Positions 1-10,600 of a stretch of 64,000 nt of DNA are shown here, piece by piece. This DNA is from Thermothelomyces thermophilus ATCC 42464. Its lineage: Eukaryota; Ascomycota; Sordariomycetes; Sordariales; Chaetomiaceae. The translations under genes were made by a program, and so were the position numbers. The DNA lies in the NCBI RefSeq assembly GCF_000226095.1, contig NC_016472.1:9176001-9240000 (forward strand), written 5' to 3'. Positions within the stretch are counted from its first letter, which is position 1. Every line of letters begins with the position of its first letter. The notes under the pieces were generated by a model. That model was not told the origin of the DNA. It searched no databases and was given only the letters and a program-made list of their open reading frames with translations.

Positions 1-2195
1 CCGGTACCAGCACGCCCACCAACGGCCGGCAGCAGTCCGGGCCGTCCAAGCTCCTGTGCGTCCAGGAGGACTTTGCCCGCTTCCTCGACATCATCACGGG
101 CCGCGGCGCAGCCAAGGCGTGGCTGGAGAGCCCCTTTTCCGTCGCCGCCATCCCCGTCGAGTTCCGCGCCTACTCATACGCCCTGCGGCTGCGGCTATCG
201 TCCCTCGTCGGCGTGGATCTCGACTGGGATGATTTCGAGGCAAGTGCGGACTGCGTCGAGCTGATCATCGACCACTGGCCAGACGACCTCATGAACGTCA
301 TCGCACGGCAGGTCGCCCTGATCAGAAGGTACATGGGCGTCCCCATCATCTACCACGTCGAGGAGAACCCCCGCGGCGAGCGGCGGAGGCCGCCCGAGGA
401 GAAGAACCCCATGGACGCCGAGCTGCTCGAGCTGGGCCTCCGGCTAGGAGTGGACTACATCAGCGTCGACCTCCAGCGCGACGAGGCCCTCGTACACCGG
501 GTTCTGCAGCGCCGCGGCAGGTCGAAGGTTATCGGCAACTTCTGGCACATGGGGTTAGGCGCTCTCCCTTGGCAGGACGACCGACAGATCGAGAACTACC
601 GGCGCGCCCGGGCGCTCGGCTGCGATATCGTTCGGATGGTGCGGTTCTGCGTCAACGACAGCCCGGCCGAGTACCTCGACGACTTCAAGAAGCGGGTGCA
701 CGAGACCTTCCCCGACCCCAAACCGCCCCTGGTCGCCTACGACTTCTCCGTCCTCGGCGTGCGCACCCCGCTCCAGACCAACATCCTCGCCCCCGTCAAG
801 CACCTGGGCATGGAGAACGGGCGCGACCACCTGGCCACCGTCTCGCACGCCTCCCACGCCTTCGAGATGAACTTTCGCCAGTTCCTGCTCGACCCCCTCC
901 AGTTCTACGTCCTCGGCTCCAACGTCTCCTACTCGCTCTCCCCGGCCATGCACACGGCCGCCTACGACTTCAACTCGATGCCGCACTCCTTCCGGGCCGT
1001 CTCGTGCGCCACCCTCGACAGCCTCAACCAGATCTGCTCCGCCGACACCTTTGGCGGCGCCTGCCTGACCGCGCCCTTCAAGGTGGCCGTCATGCCCCAA
1101 CTCAAAGTCAGGTCGGCCCACGCGGACGCCATCGGCGCCGTCAACGTGCTCCTGCCCCTGCGCGGCCGCACCGGCGCCGTCCTGGACCACGCCAACGCGC
1201 GCAACCGCGCCGGCCCGGCCCGCGGGTTCTTCGGCGACAACACCGACTGGAGCTCCATCCTCACCTGCCTCCGCAGGGCCATCTCGCCCCGCAACCACGT
1301 CCAGCCGTCCAAGACGACCGCCCTGGTCGTCGGCGCCGGCGGCATGGCCCGCGCCGCCATCTACGCCCTCTACCAGCTCGGCTGCCGCAACATCTTCGTC
1401 TACAACCGCACCGTCCGCCGCGCCACGGACGTCGCCGCCCATTTCAACCGCTGGGCCGCCCTCCAGGCTGCCGCTGCCCCGCCGACCGCTCCCACCACCG
1501 CCACGGGCCCCACCCAGAATGCCGGCGGTGTAGGCGTGGGTGCGGGTGGTGGTGGTGTTACTGGCAGGGGGGTAAGCCCGACCGGGATGATGATGGCGAT
1601 GATGATGAATGGCGCGGCCGCCGGCACCGGCGGCGGCGGGGCAGCGGTGCCGAGGGAGATGTGTAGGGTGCTGACGTCGCTGTCGGAGCCCTGGCCCGAG
1701 GGGTTCCAGCTGCCCACCATTGTCATCTCGTGCGTACCGGCGACGAGTGTGGACGGAAACCCGCCGGCGGATTTTGTGATGCCGCTGGACTGGCTCCGGA
1801 GTCCGACCGGTGGCGTCGTAGTCGAGGTAAGCTCATTGTTTCCCCTTTATGGTTTTTTTTCCTTTTTTTAATCCCCCTTTCTTATTGTGTTATGAGAATT
1901 TCGTCGCAGAGCGAGCGTGTTTGGGTCTTTCTCTCTCTCTTGCTAACGTTGGATATCGCGATCGTGTTTGTAGTTGGCTTATGAGCCCCTCGTCACCCCT
2001 CTGGTTGCGCAGATGCGGGCAGTGCGCGACAAGATGTGCCCGTCGTGGGTCGTGGTGGACGGGCTGGAAGTGGTCGCCGAGATGGCCATCGAGGCGTTTG
2101 AGCTCATGACTGGCCGCATGGCGCCGAAGCGAATCATGAAGGAGGTCTGTCGAAAGACTTGGGAGAGCCAGCAGCAGCGGAGGGCTCTCTCGTAG
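1..2195 (+). CDS. qa-1S: Quinate repressor protein (qa-1S/QutR type), 5' part outside window
   Basis: Repressor of quinate catabolism, related to the last three domains of the pentafunctional AROM protein and not expected to be an enzyme. The reading frame is open from the left edge, so the N-terminal kinase-like part is cut off. Exon 1 ends at 1826, the intron is 1827-1973 (GTAAGC...TAG), and exon 2 (1974-2195) encodes the C-terminal end. A type I dehydroquinase-like region (about 213-870) has GNFWH near 537-551 where AROM has its catalytic His, and Arg (codon 633) where the Schiff-base Lys would be. A shikimate-dehydrogenase-like region follows from about 900, with YSLSPAMH, the Lys at 1080 in TAPFK, and GDNTDW kept, so ligand binding may persist. 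An Ala/Gly/Thr/Met-rich insertion (about 1465-1645) interrupts the nucleotide-binding half. In related fungi this gene lies in the quinate gene cluster, so the partners may lie left of the window. Confidence 0.85.
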
Positions 2196-2636
2196 GTGCA
2201 TGCACATGTGTTGGTTGGCATGTGTCATGATGTGTTTTTTTGTTTGCTTGAATGCCCGTACAGTTAGTCCGCTGGTCATAGTTTGATGGTTAACGCCGCT
2301 TTACAGTAGGTAGCACATTACGCTACGGAGGGATCCGAGTCGAAGGTGTTGGAAACTGTGCATATACTGGTCGAAAAAGACATCATGGTTGTACCACTTT
2401 ATTTTCCGTCTGCATTTCCAATATCATGAGACACATGAACCAAAATTACCAAAGATACGCGCCGCTTCTGACCAAAACGCAGTACCATCCTCTTCTCCCG
2501 GAACGCCTCCCGATGCCCGCCCCAATGCAATGTCTATCTCCTTCCCCTTGATCGTGAATCTGGTAGTTGCTCTTCCCTTCACGTGTTAAGGCGCCCCAGG
2601 ATCTAAACCGCCCTCCACTGTGCGCCGAATGGCTCG
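2196..2636. other. Intergenic, between convergent genes
   Basis: Holds the 3' flank of the quinate repressor gene and that of the minus-strand gene to its right. I see no further coding signal. Confidence 0.5.
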
Positions 2637-3269
2637 CTACCTGTTTCTCCTCTCCAGCCAGGCCCCGGCCTGCCGGATCCTCTCCGCAACCCACCCCAGA
2701 TTCCAGCCTACGCGCTCCAGGGACCGCAGCTCCTCAGCGCTCAGGACGGCGGCTTCCGTGCCCTTGCGCTGTGCCGTCCATACCGTCTGGCACAGGTCGA
2801 TCAGGCAGGCGTGGGCGAGCGCCGTCGCTCCGTGGCCGCCGATGTTGAGGTTGATGCTGATCGCTCTCCGGCCGCCCGCCCAGGCTTGCAGGAGTCCGGT
2901 GAGCTCTGCGGTCGGGGCCCAGGTCCCGGTGCGAGGGTCTTGGAGGCGAGTGAGAGCGAGGATCAGGGCTACACGGTTGAGGCGGCCGGTTGCGGGTTCT
3001 ATGATTGTGTCCGAGGGAATCCGAGGGGAGGAGGGTGGTGGTGACGGTGGGAGCGGTAGTGGTAGTGGTGGCAGTTGTTTCTCAGTTGCCTTGACTCTGG
3101 GCTCATCCGCTGGTTTAACAATGAAGATTGTTGGCGGAATGTGTTGGTTTCGATCTGGACCAGGTGTCTCCGGAGCTGCGTAGGGTAGGGAGATGCGATG
3201 ATGTTGAATAGGGGACAGGGGTGGAAGCTGAAGGCGGGTCAGGTTCTGTGTTGGGTAGGAGGGGGGCAT
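2637..3269 (-). CDS. Hypothetical protein, C-terminal part resembling the tail of fungal VIT/von Willebrand-type proteins
   Basis: An open frame runs from 3395 down to 2637. I chose the ATG at 3269 (MPPSYPTQNL) because the part upstream looks like leader sequence; starting at 3395 gives 252 residues. The N-terminal half is Pro/Ser-rich and disordered. The C-terminal half (LNRVALILALTRLQDP ... GTWAP ... WNLGWVAERIRQAGAWL) resembles, by eye, the helical tail that follows the VIT and vWA domains in fungal proteins, but no VIT or vWA domain is visible here. It may be a stand-alone descendant or a remnant. Function unknown. Confidence 0.45.
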   Translation of the reverse strand: MPPSYPTQNLTRLQLPPLSPIQHHRISLPYAAPETPGPDRNQHIPPTIFIVKPADEPRVKATEKQLPPLPLPLPPSPPPSSPRIPSDTIIEPATGRLNRVALILALTRLQDPRTGTWAPTAELTGLLQAWAGGRRAISINLNIGGHGATALAHACLIDLCQTVWTAQRKGTEAAVLSAEELRSLERVGWNLGWVAERIRQAGAWLERRNR

Positions 3270-3430
3270 GATGGGGAAGAGCCATACTTGCGGGGGGGTA
3301 TCGAGAGTGCTTGATGTAAAGGAGCCCTTATCCGAGTTTTGGTTCTCCCGCCTTCTCCCCGAGGGAAGCAGTAAGCCCAGGAGCACGAGGTCCAAGAGAC
3401 TACCTAGAGCGTCAGCTCACTATCGGCTCG

Positions 3431-3892
3431 TCAAACATTTGGCATGGTTGAGACCGACATGCTCATAACAGACATGGCACATCCGCCCTTGGCCCATCTC
3501 GATAGTCGTGGCCAATCCGTGTCCTTCTCCAAACTCGTGCTTCCTAACCAGCCAACGCGAGGCCATGCCACGCTCCGGGCAAAGTAGTACAACGGTCCGC
3601 ACCAGAGCCCGGCACATATTATGGCAAGGCAGCAAGGGACCACATAGACGTAGCGGTATCCGGGTCTCGACAGGGCTAAGCAGGAGTATATGCCGAGCAG
3701 GAAGTGCAACACCGTCTAGCCCAACCGTCAGTTGTTGCGACGTCCCGCGAATCAACCGGGACAACGTACGGCGACCACACCGAGAACGAACGCGACGGCC
3801 TGTGCACTAAAGATCAAAACAGAGGCATAAATGGCAACCCCAGACGCTGGGGCTTGGAGAAGTAATTGCCACTTGAGGACGCTGGGGAACAT
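3431..3892 (-). CDS. Small putative multi-pass membrane protein (two exons)
   Basis: I assembled this on the minus strand: exon 1 is 3892-3770, the intron 3769-3716 (54 bases, GTACGT...CTGAC...TAG), exon 2 3715-3431, giving 135 residues. Splicing joins two hydrophobic stretches in phase. Around residues 17-57 there are one or two membrane segments (VAIYASVLIFSAQAVAFVLG, then ATVLHFLLGIYSCLAL), and another lies around 62-88 (YVYVVPCCLAIICAGLWCG). A more polar tail follows. No family was recognised. Support comes from the canonical splice signals, intact phase and coherent hydrophobic pattern. It lies 161 bases upstream of the next minus-strand gene, and a fused transcript cannot be excluded. 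Confidence 0.45.
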
Positions 3893-5344
3893 GAGCCTTG
3901 TTGCAGACACTGCCACCTCACAGTAGCAGCAGTGTGGCCATCACACGTTATTAGAACGAGAGAGGCGGCGGCTCTCAGTTTCTCAATAAGAGTGGAATTT
4001 TTCGCCGGAAACCGAGCGAGCAAACTCGCGTGCGGCGGCCATGACTTGGAATATCGGGGACACGAGCCTACATGTAGGCCCATGTTCGGACTTGTTTCAA
4101 TTCTTGTACCTAGTCGCTGACGCCGTTGATACGGCGCCAGCAAACTCGAGGCATCTGGTACTGGGCCACCGAACACGAAACATAGCGTTGTGAAAAGTTG
4201 CCGCAGCCACGAGGGGAATGCTGGTTTGATAGGGCGTTGTGTGCGGAGACGAGACGCAGGAGTGAGACATTCCGAGAAGGTTTAGCGTTATTTTCTGGTT
4301 TTGGCGCGAAGACGAAGAAGGGAAGAGGGCGTTCAGATTCCCGGGTTGCTGCCTTTGGAAGTCTCCATTGGATGCAAACCAATCGTCATTTTCTCCCCAA
4401 AAGATTTTCACCTGCTCTGACGGGTGTGTTCACTTTCCTCTAAATGTAACCACAAGAATGACAGCGGGAAGCCACGAGGGAACTGGGGCGGTTGAGGAGC
4501 TACTATGTAGTCTCGGCAGAGATCGAGCCGTTCCACGAAGCAGGTGCTAGCTGAGGCACCTGCCAGCGCTGACTGATGGATATTCCCTACAGAGTACTCC
4601 GTAGATCCCTTCCACTGCAGCTCCACTCTTTTTTTCCCTTGCCAATGCATACTAGTAAAGCTTGGTTCGATGACTCGAGCTGCACGCCGTCTTTCATTCT
4701 CCTCGAGTTTTCCATTCAAGGACCTGCCGACCTGGTTATGCTAAGTAACAAGAGAAGCCAGAAGTCAATGAGTCAAGCTCATCGCCGGCGGCCTCCATCG
4801 CTGATGATGACCGCAGATGAAACGGAGGCTGAGTGCGACAAACCAATCGTGGCCGTATCGCACCGTTAAGCTACATCCGATTGGCCCGGGCCGCTAACAT
4901 CCTGGCTGACTGGTGGCCATGGCGCCGTTTCTCGGCATGGCCGGAGCCGACTCGACTGCCAGCAGTCTCCTGCTGTCTAGATCGGAGGGAAACTCGAATG
5001 TTAGTGGCCTTTGCTGCGCCACTGGGGAGGCAGATCTCTCCCGCCGTCGGGCTGTCTGACCGACAACTAGTTACCATGGTCTCTTTATGTTAATTTTATT
5101 GATTTTATCGACGCTGGCTTCATCTCTGTTTGGAGTTACACGTCAATCGCTCTCCCGGAGCCGCTTCTGGGTCCAATTGAATTAACTAACACAGTGACTT
5201 TCGAAGTTCCCGGTTCCTCTGTTCGGCTCCCGCTGCGGCCCATTCCGGGGAATCTAGACGGGAACTTGTAATTCACTGCGCGGACCTAATGCAAGACAAG
5301 CCAGAACAGCGTGCATTTGGCTAGCTCCAGTAGCCATCGCAGCC
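3893..5344. other. Intergenic region
   Basis: Divergent spacer between a minus-strand and a plus-strand gene. Short open frames exist, but none has a recognisable protein or intron structure. One TACTCCGTA motif lies at 4595-4603. Confidence 0.4.
4595..4603. repeat. TACTCCGTA dispersed motif
   Basis: One copy of the intergenic nonamer family TAMTCCGTA that recurs across the window (see findings). Confidence 0.5.
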
Positions 5345-6706
5345 ATGGAAGCGTCCTCGCAGTCCGCGGCGGAGGAGAAGATGCGCCTTCAGGAGCGCCT
5401 CCAGCTCCAAGAAGGTCATGAGTCTTCGATGTCGTCACAGAGCCGCGGCCCCGCTTCCGGGAGAAATACGGTCCCCATGACCGAGGAGGAGCTCGAGTCG
5501 TCGCCGGTATACGATCAGCAATCGCCCCTGTACTCTCTTGTCCCCGACCAGCAGTCTCCGCCCCCCTCCCAAAGCGCCATCCCGCGGCGCCCCGTGCCCG
5601 GTTCCGTGCCTGGTCCGGTCCCCCGTCCTGTCCCCGAGTCCGGCCTGGAACCGGTGCCCCGTTCGCCCACCCCACCGCCGTACTCGGGCCCCTCCACCCC
5701 GGCCCAGGAACCAATTCAACCTCATGAGTCCCAAACGGGCGGGCCCAGGCCACCTCCCCGGTACCCGGGACTCCCCGCACTGGACTACCGCCTCTACAAA
5801 CCTCCCCTCTTCGAGCTCTCCTCGGACAAGACCACCATCAAGACCACCGCTGCCCACCTCTCCACCTCGGCCGAAGCCCTGGTCGCCCTGATCCGGCAGC
5901 AGGCCACGGTGCCGCCCAAGCCGCAGGTCCACATTGTCGGTCGGCGCGGCAGCAGCCCCAACAGCGGGCGCGTCGACTTCGACATCAAGCTCAACCTCCT
6001 CCCCCTGCTCGTCCCCGAGGACCCGCGCCAGCGCATGGACTACCTGCGCTGCGTCGGCCCGGGCGAGGTCGCCTTCCGCGGCGGCTCCAAGCCTTCCACC
6101 CAGCCCGAGGTCGACGGCGACGGGTCGCTGGACGCGTGGGCCGCCCGCTTCGTCGCCGACACGGCCAGCGTCAAGGCCTTCGCGCTCGAGCGCGTCGTCG
6201 TCAACCTGGACATGGACTGGCTCGAGGGCCAGATCCGCAAGCTGGTCGTCGGCATGCGCTACCCCGGCACCGTGGCCGTCTCCTTCCCCGTGACGCACAA
6301 CCGCGTCGTCGTGCAAAACCCGGACCGGGTCAACAAGTTCATCACCAGCGTCACCGGCCTCTTTGTGGGCAAGAGGAAGTACGAAGTCGTCAAGGCCGTG
6401 TGGCCCTTTGCCACCATGCCCAAGGGGAGCGAGGGAGAAGGGAGGCGGTGTGCGGTGCAGAGCGAGGAGGTTTGGTGGAGAGAGTGGAAGGACCCGATCC
6501 GCTATGGTATGTCTATTATTTTTATTTATTTTTTGGTTTGCTTTTTCCTGCGTTCCATCTCTCTTGACGGCATGAGCTGACTTGACCGGGCAGCAATCGC
6601 TACAAAACGGCATGGTTGGGTCACCAACGAAGACAAGTTGGAGGCCCTCATGGAGGGGACGCCGTCGACTACGCCTGCTGATGTAGACTGGGGCCCTGAA
6701 TACTAG
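5345..6706 (+). CDS. Conserved-looking fungal hypothetical protein (two exons)
   Basis: Exon 1 is 5345-6506, the intron 6507-6593 (GTATGT...CAG), exon 2 6594-6706, about 424 residues. Residues 1-135 are disordered and Pro/Ser/Gln-rich, with proline repeats of the type PVPGSVPGPVPRPVPE. From about residue 140 a compact alpha/beta-like region follows (YPGLPALDYRLYKPPLFELS, later GRVDFDIKLNLLPLLV, DYLRCVGPGEVAFRGG and DMDWLEGQIRKLVVGMRYPG). The C-terminus reads HGWVTNEDKLEALMEG. I do not recognise a named domain. The composition resembles lineage-specific proteins of Sordariomycetes with a disordered head and a folded tail. The start is the first ATG of a long frame. Confidence 0.7.
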
Positions 6707-7607
6707 GGGCTGACCCCCTTCATGACATATACGCCGTAGCCCGTTTACGCGTATTGGAGACAAATTCTTCATAAACTTCATAGCGCTGGAGTTGGAGGGG
6801 TTGGTTTCTTGAGCTCGGTATCAGATACCTCTGCTAATATTATTTTTTTCACTTCTCTGGGCCCTTGAAGCTAGAATAACGGACCAGATTGCTTTTTGAA
6901 CCAGGCCGTGTCAAGCGAGTACATACATGCTAATAACGCTCGGTGGCTGCCGCTCCCAGGTTGGCTTGATCGCCTCATGGCAGTACAAAGTAGATCCTAT
7001 CTCTTGGCAACGTATTGTAGGATGCGCATCCCAATTCCTTCCTGTTTGCATCCTTCCTGTTTTTCTTTTTTTTCTTTTGTTTTTTGTTTTCTGCCTTTCT
7101 CTTAAACAATAGTTTAAAAATCAATCGTAAGTTTGGGAAGGTAAGATACTTTGTGGTCCTGCGCAACGCGCTCAAAGACTCACTCGCCGCTGATCACCAA
7201 AAACTGAGAGATGAGTCACCCGGAGTGGCTTGGGCAAGGCCTTGGGCCCGCCGTGACACACACCTTCCGCTGCGGGCCCAGCGCAGCCCCGGCTCCTTAG
7301 AAGCACTGCGGGGTTGGAAAGGATCGAGTTATCGGGGCAGTGAGATGTCAACACCAAGGGGCGCGGTATTGCGAGGGAACTCGGGTACAAACTTATAAAA
7401 TGCAGCCTTCAATCTGGACCTGAGGAGTTTTGTTTCAATTCGATCCATCAGTTTAGTACGCCTCTGTTGACGCTGAAGGATAAATAATTTTGAATAATTT
7501 GGGCGTGTCGCCACTCATCATCTCACAGACCTTCTTTATACCCCCCTAACTAATCAACAAGACAATAACATAGAAGGAGGAAGTCATCACGAGGAAAGCA
7601 TTCGACC
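6707..7607. other. Intergenic / promoter region
   Basis: Contains the 3' flank of the preceding gene, a T-rich stretch near 7060-7110 and, upstream of the next gene, an AT-richer segment near 7480-7600 that probably carries its promoter and 5' leader. No gene seen. Confidence 0.4.
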
Positions 7608-10600
7608 ATGGCAGAACCCATTACTTCACAGAGTGTTGTTCCCTCCCCGGCATCTCCGTCCTCTTCCGTACCTCAACGACGACGACAACAACGACAACAA
7701 CAACCTCAGCAACAACCACAACCCGCCCTTCCACTCACCTCCTACGACACAGCCCTCGCCCTGCTCCCCCCCAGGTCGCTCTGGCCGCGCATTGACCGCC
7801 TCCGCGCCCTCTACGACAGGGCCTACCCCAGATGGCCGCCCCACGTCAACCTCGTCTACCCCTTCGTCCGGCCCGAGCTGCTGGACGAGGCCGTCGACCG
7901 GGTCGGGGCCGTGTTGGCGGCTCCGACGTCGCCGTCGTCTCCCGGGCGGTTTCCGGTGCGTCTGGCGCGGACGGGCGTGTTTGAGCACAAGAAGGGGAGG
8001 GACAACACCATCTACCTGTGCGAGGAGGAGGATCCGCGGGCGGTGGAGAGGTTGAGGGGCGCGGTGCTCGCTTCCTTGGGCGCAGGCGCGTCGGCGTCGG
8101 CGGCCGCGGGACAGGCGGGGGCCAGCTACCGGATGCACTTGACGGTGGCGCAGAGCGACGACGCGGATGGGGCGGCGCACAAGTTCTTGGTGGAGAAGGT
8201 CGGGCTGCTGCCGCGGGTCGAGTGGGAGGCTGCTGAGCTGGCCGTGCTGGTTCGGGAGCGGGACGGGAGAGGGGGGAATGTCATGCGGCTGTGGGGCACG
8301 ATCGGTCTCGAGGATGGGAGGGTGGAGAGGCTCGGTACCGTGGCGGCGTTTTACCAATCCGTGAATCCCTTAGAAGGAAGAGGGGGGGTGGACGGCGATG
8401 ACGACGTGGACACGGCCGACAGGGACCTGCTCCAGGGCGGGCCGCTGTATTGCGCTGGCGAGGAGCCGGAGCGGTGGGTGCCGTTCACGCCCCCGGAGCT
8501 CATCGTGGCGAGCTACAACGTCCTCGCCGAGTTCGAGTGGCCACCGTCGGAGGCCAGGTATCCGTTGCTGGTGCGGAACATTCTCGCCGAGAGTGCCCAG
8601 GCCGATGTTTTGGTGCTGCAGGAGGTCACCGACGGCTTCCTGTCTTACCTCCTTTCCGACAAGCGGATCCGCGACGCCTACCCTTTCTGCTCCCATGGCC
8701 CGCCGCACCTAGACAATATCGAGCCGCTGCCGAGTTATCTGAACATTGTCGTGCTCGGCGCGACCCCTTTCGATTGGGAGTATGTCTCCCTCAACCGGAA
8801 GCACAAGGGCGCCCTTGTAGCCAGGTTCAAGCGGGTCGGCCGGTTCGACCGAGACAGGTTTCGCCCTGTGGTTCTTGCTGCCGTCCATCTTATCCCCGGC
8901 CTCGCCGACGATGCCATCGCTGCCAAAAAGGCAGACGTCAAGAGGCTTATCGGCTACCTCTCCGACAACTACTCCGGCCACCCCTGGATCGTGGCAGGTG
9001 ACTTCAACATCACGACGTCGCCCGGTTCGATCAACGCCGCCATCAAAGCCAAAGCTATCTCGGAGCAGTCCGCCGCCGACCTGGCTAGTCTCGATAACCT
9101 CTTTTCCGACGCCGGGCTCGTCGATGCCTGGAGGAGCGCTGTCGAGGACGGGCCCGACGATGAGCGGATAGAAGCAGAGCAGGGCGCCACTTGGGATCCG
9201 ACCACCAACGGCATGGCTGCCATTATGGCTGCCAACAGCGGTAGTAGCGCGTGGCCTCAGCGGTACGACCGGATCCTCGTTCGCGGCGAGGGCCTTCTCG
9301 AGATCTCCGACTTTAACATGTTTGGCTTCTTGACGGAACAGCAGCAGGAAGGTGGCTCCAAGCTCTTTGCCAGCGATCACTGGGGCGTCAGGTGCACTTT
9401 GAACATGAGAGGCCTTGGAGACGGCGACGATGATCCCTCCGAGGAGGTTTCGGAGCTGATTGTGCCAGTCATCCCTGAGAAGGTTCCGGAGCACCTGGCT
9501 TCGGCAGGAAGCGTAAAGGAGGCGCTTGCTGCGCTTCAGGTGATCCCCAGCGAGGGCGAGGCAACCAAGCGGAAGAGGGCGCTAGACCTCCTAAAGAGCG
9601 TCGTTCTCGATACCCCTTCGGCGGATGCAGCAGGAGCACGGTCACAACCGACCGTGGTCGTGGTTCCCGTTGGGTCGTACGCCCTCGGCGTCTGGACCTC
9701 CTCGTCGGATATTGACGTCCTGTGCATCGGCCCCTTCAGCTCCAACACCTTCTTCGCCCTAGCGTCCCAGCGCGTTCGGAAAGCCGCCGCTCAGGGAATC
9801 AAGCTCCTCCGCCGGGTTCGAGCTCACACCGGAACCATGCTCGAACTCGAAGTCCACGGTGTCAAGGTCGACCTCCAATACTGTCCCGCCGCATCCGTCG
9901 CCGAGCGCTGGCCCGACGTCCTGCGCATCCCCTCCTCCGATCCGGTCTGGTCCCTCTCCGCCCAGACCCTCTCCAAACTTAAAGCGATCCGCGACGCCGA
10001 CTACCTCCGCCGCTCCGTCCCGGACCTGACCACTTTCCGCCTCGCCCATCGCTTCGTCAAGACCTGGGCCAAGTCCCGCGGCATCTACGCCGCCCGCTTC
10101 GGCTTCCTCAGCGGCATCCAGATCTCCGTCCTCCTCGCGCGCGTGCAGAAGCTCCTCGCGCGCGAGGCGGGCGCGCCGCCGACCCCGGAGGCCCTCATCG
10201 TCACCTTCTTCCACCACTACGCCGCCTTCGACTGGTCCGCCCAGCTGGCCTTCGACCCGCTGTTCCACCGCCGCCGCCTGCCCTACTCCCGCACCGCGCG
10301 GGAACCGCTCGCCATCCTGGGCTACTTCCCGCCGGCGCTCAACACGGCCCTCGCGGCGTCCGTGCCGTCGACCAAGACCCTGGCGGCCGAGTTTCGCCGC
10401 GCGAGCGACGCCCTGCGGTCCGCCACGGATCCTCCCGCGTCGTGGTCGAGCCTCCTATCCGTGTCGGCGGGGCGAGACGAGTTCCTCGCGGCGTACAAGT
10501 CGTACGTCAAGCTCGACGTCCAGTACTGGGGCCTCTCGCTCTCCAGGGGCGCCCAGTTCCTCGGCTGGCTGGAGTCGCGGTGCGTGATGCTGCTTGTGGA

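Noticed and set aside
555-1442. 295-codon minus-strand frame
   Set aside because: Antisense shadow of the quinate repressor; Gly/Ala/Val-rich composition typical of GC-rich reverse frames.
5435-6781. 448-codon minus-strand frame
   Set aside because: Antisense of the spliced hypothetical gene at 5345-6706; no motif and repetitive composition.
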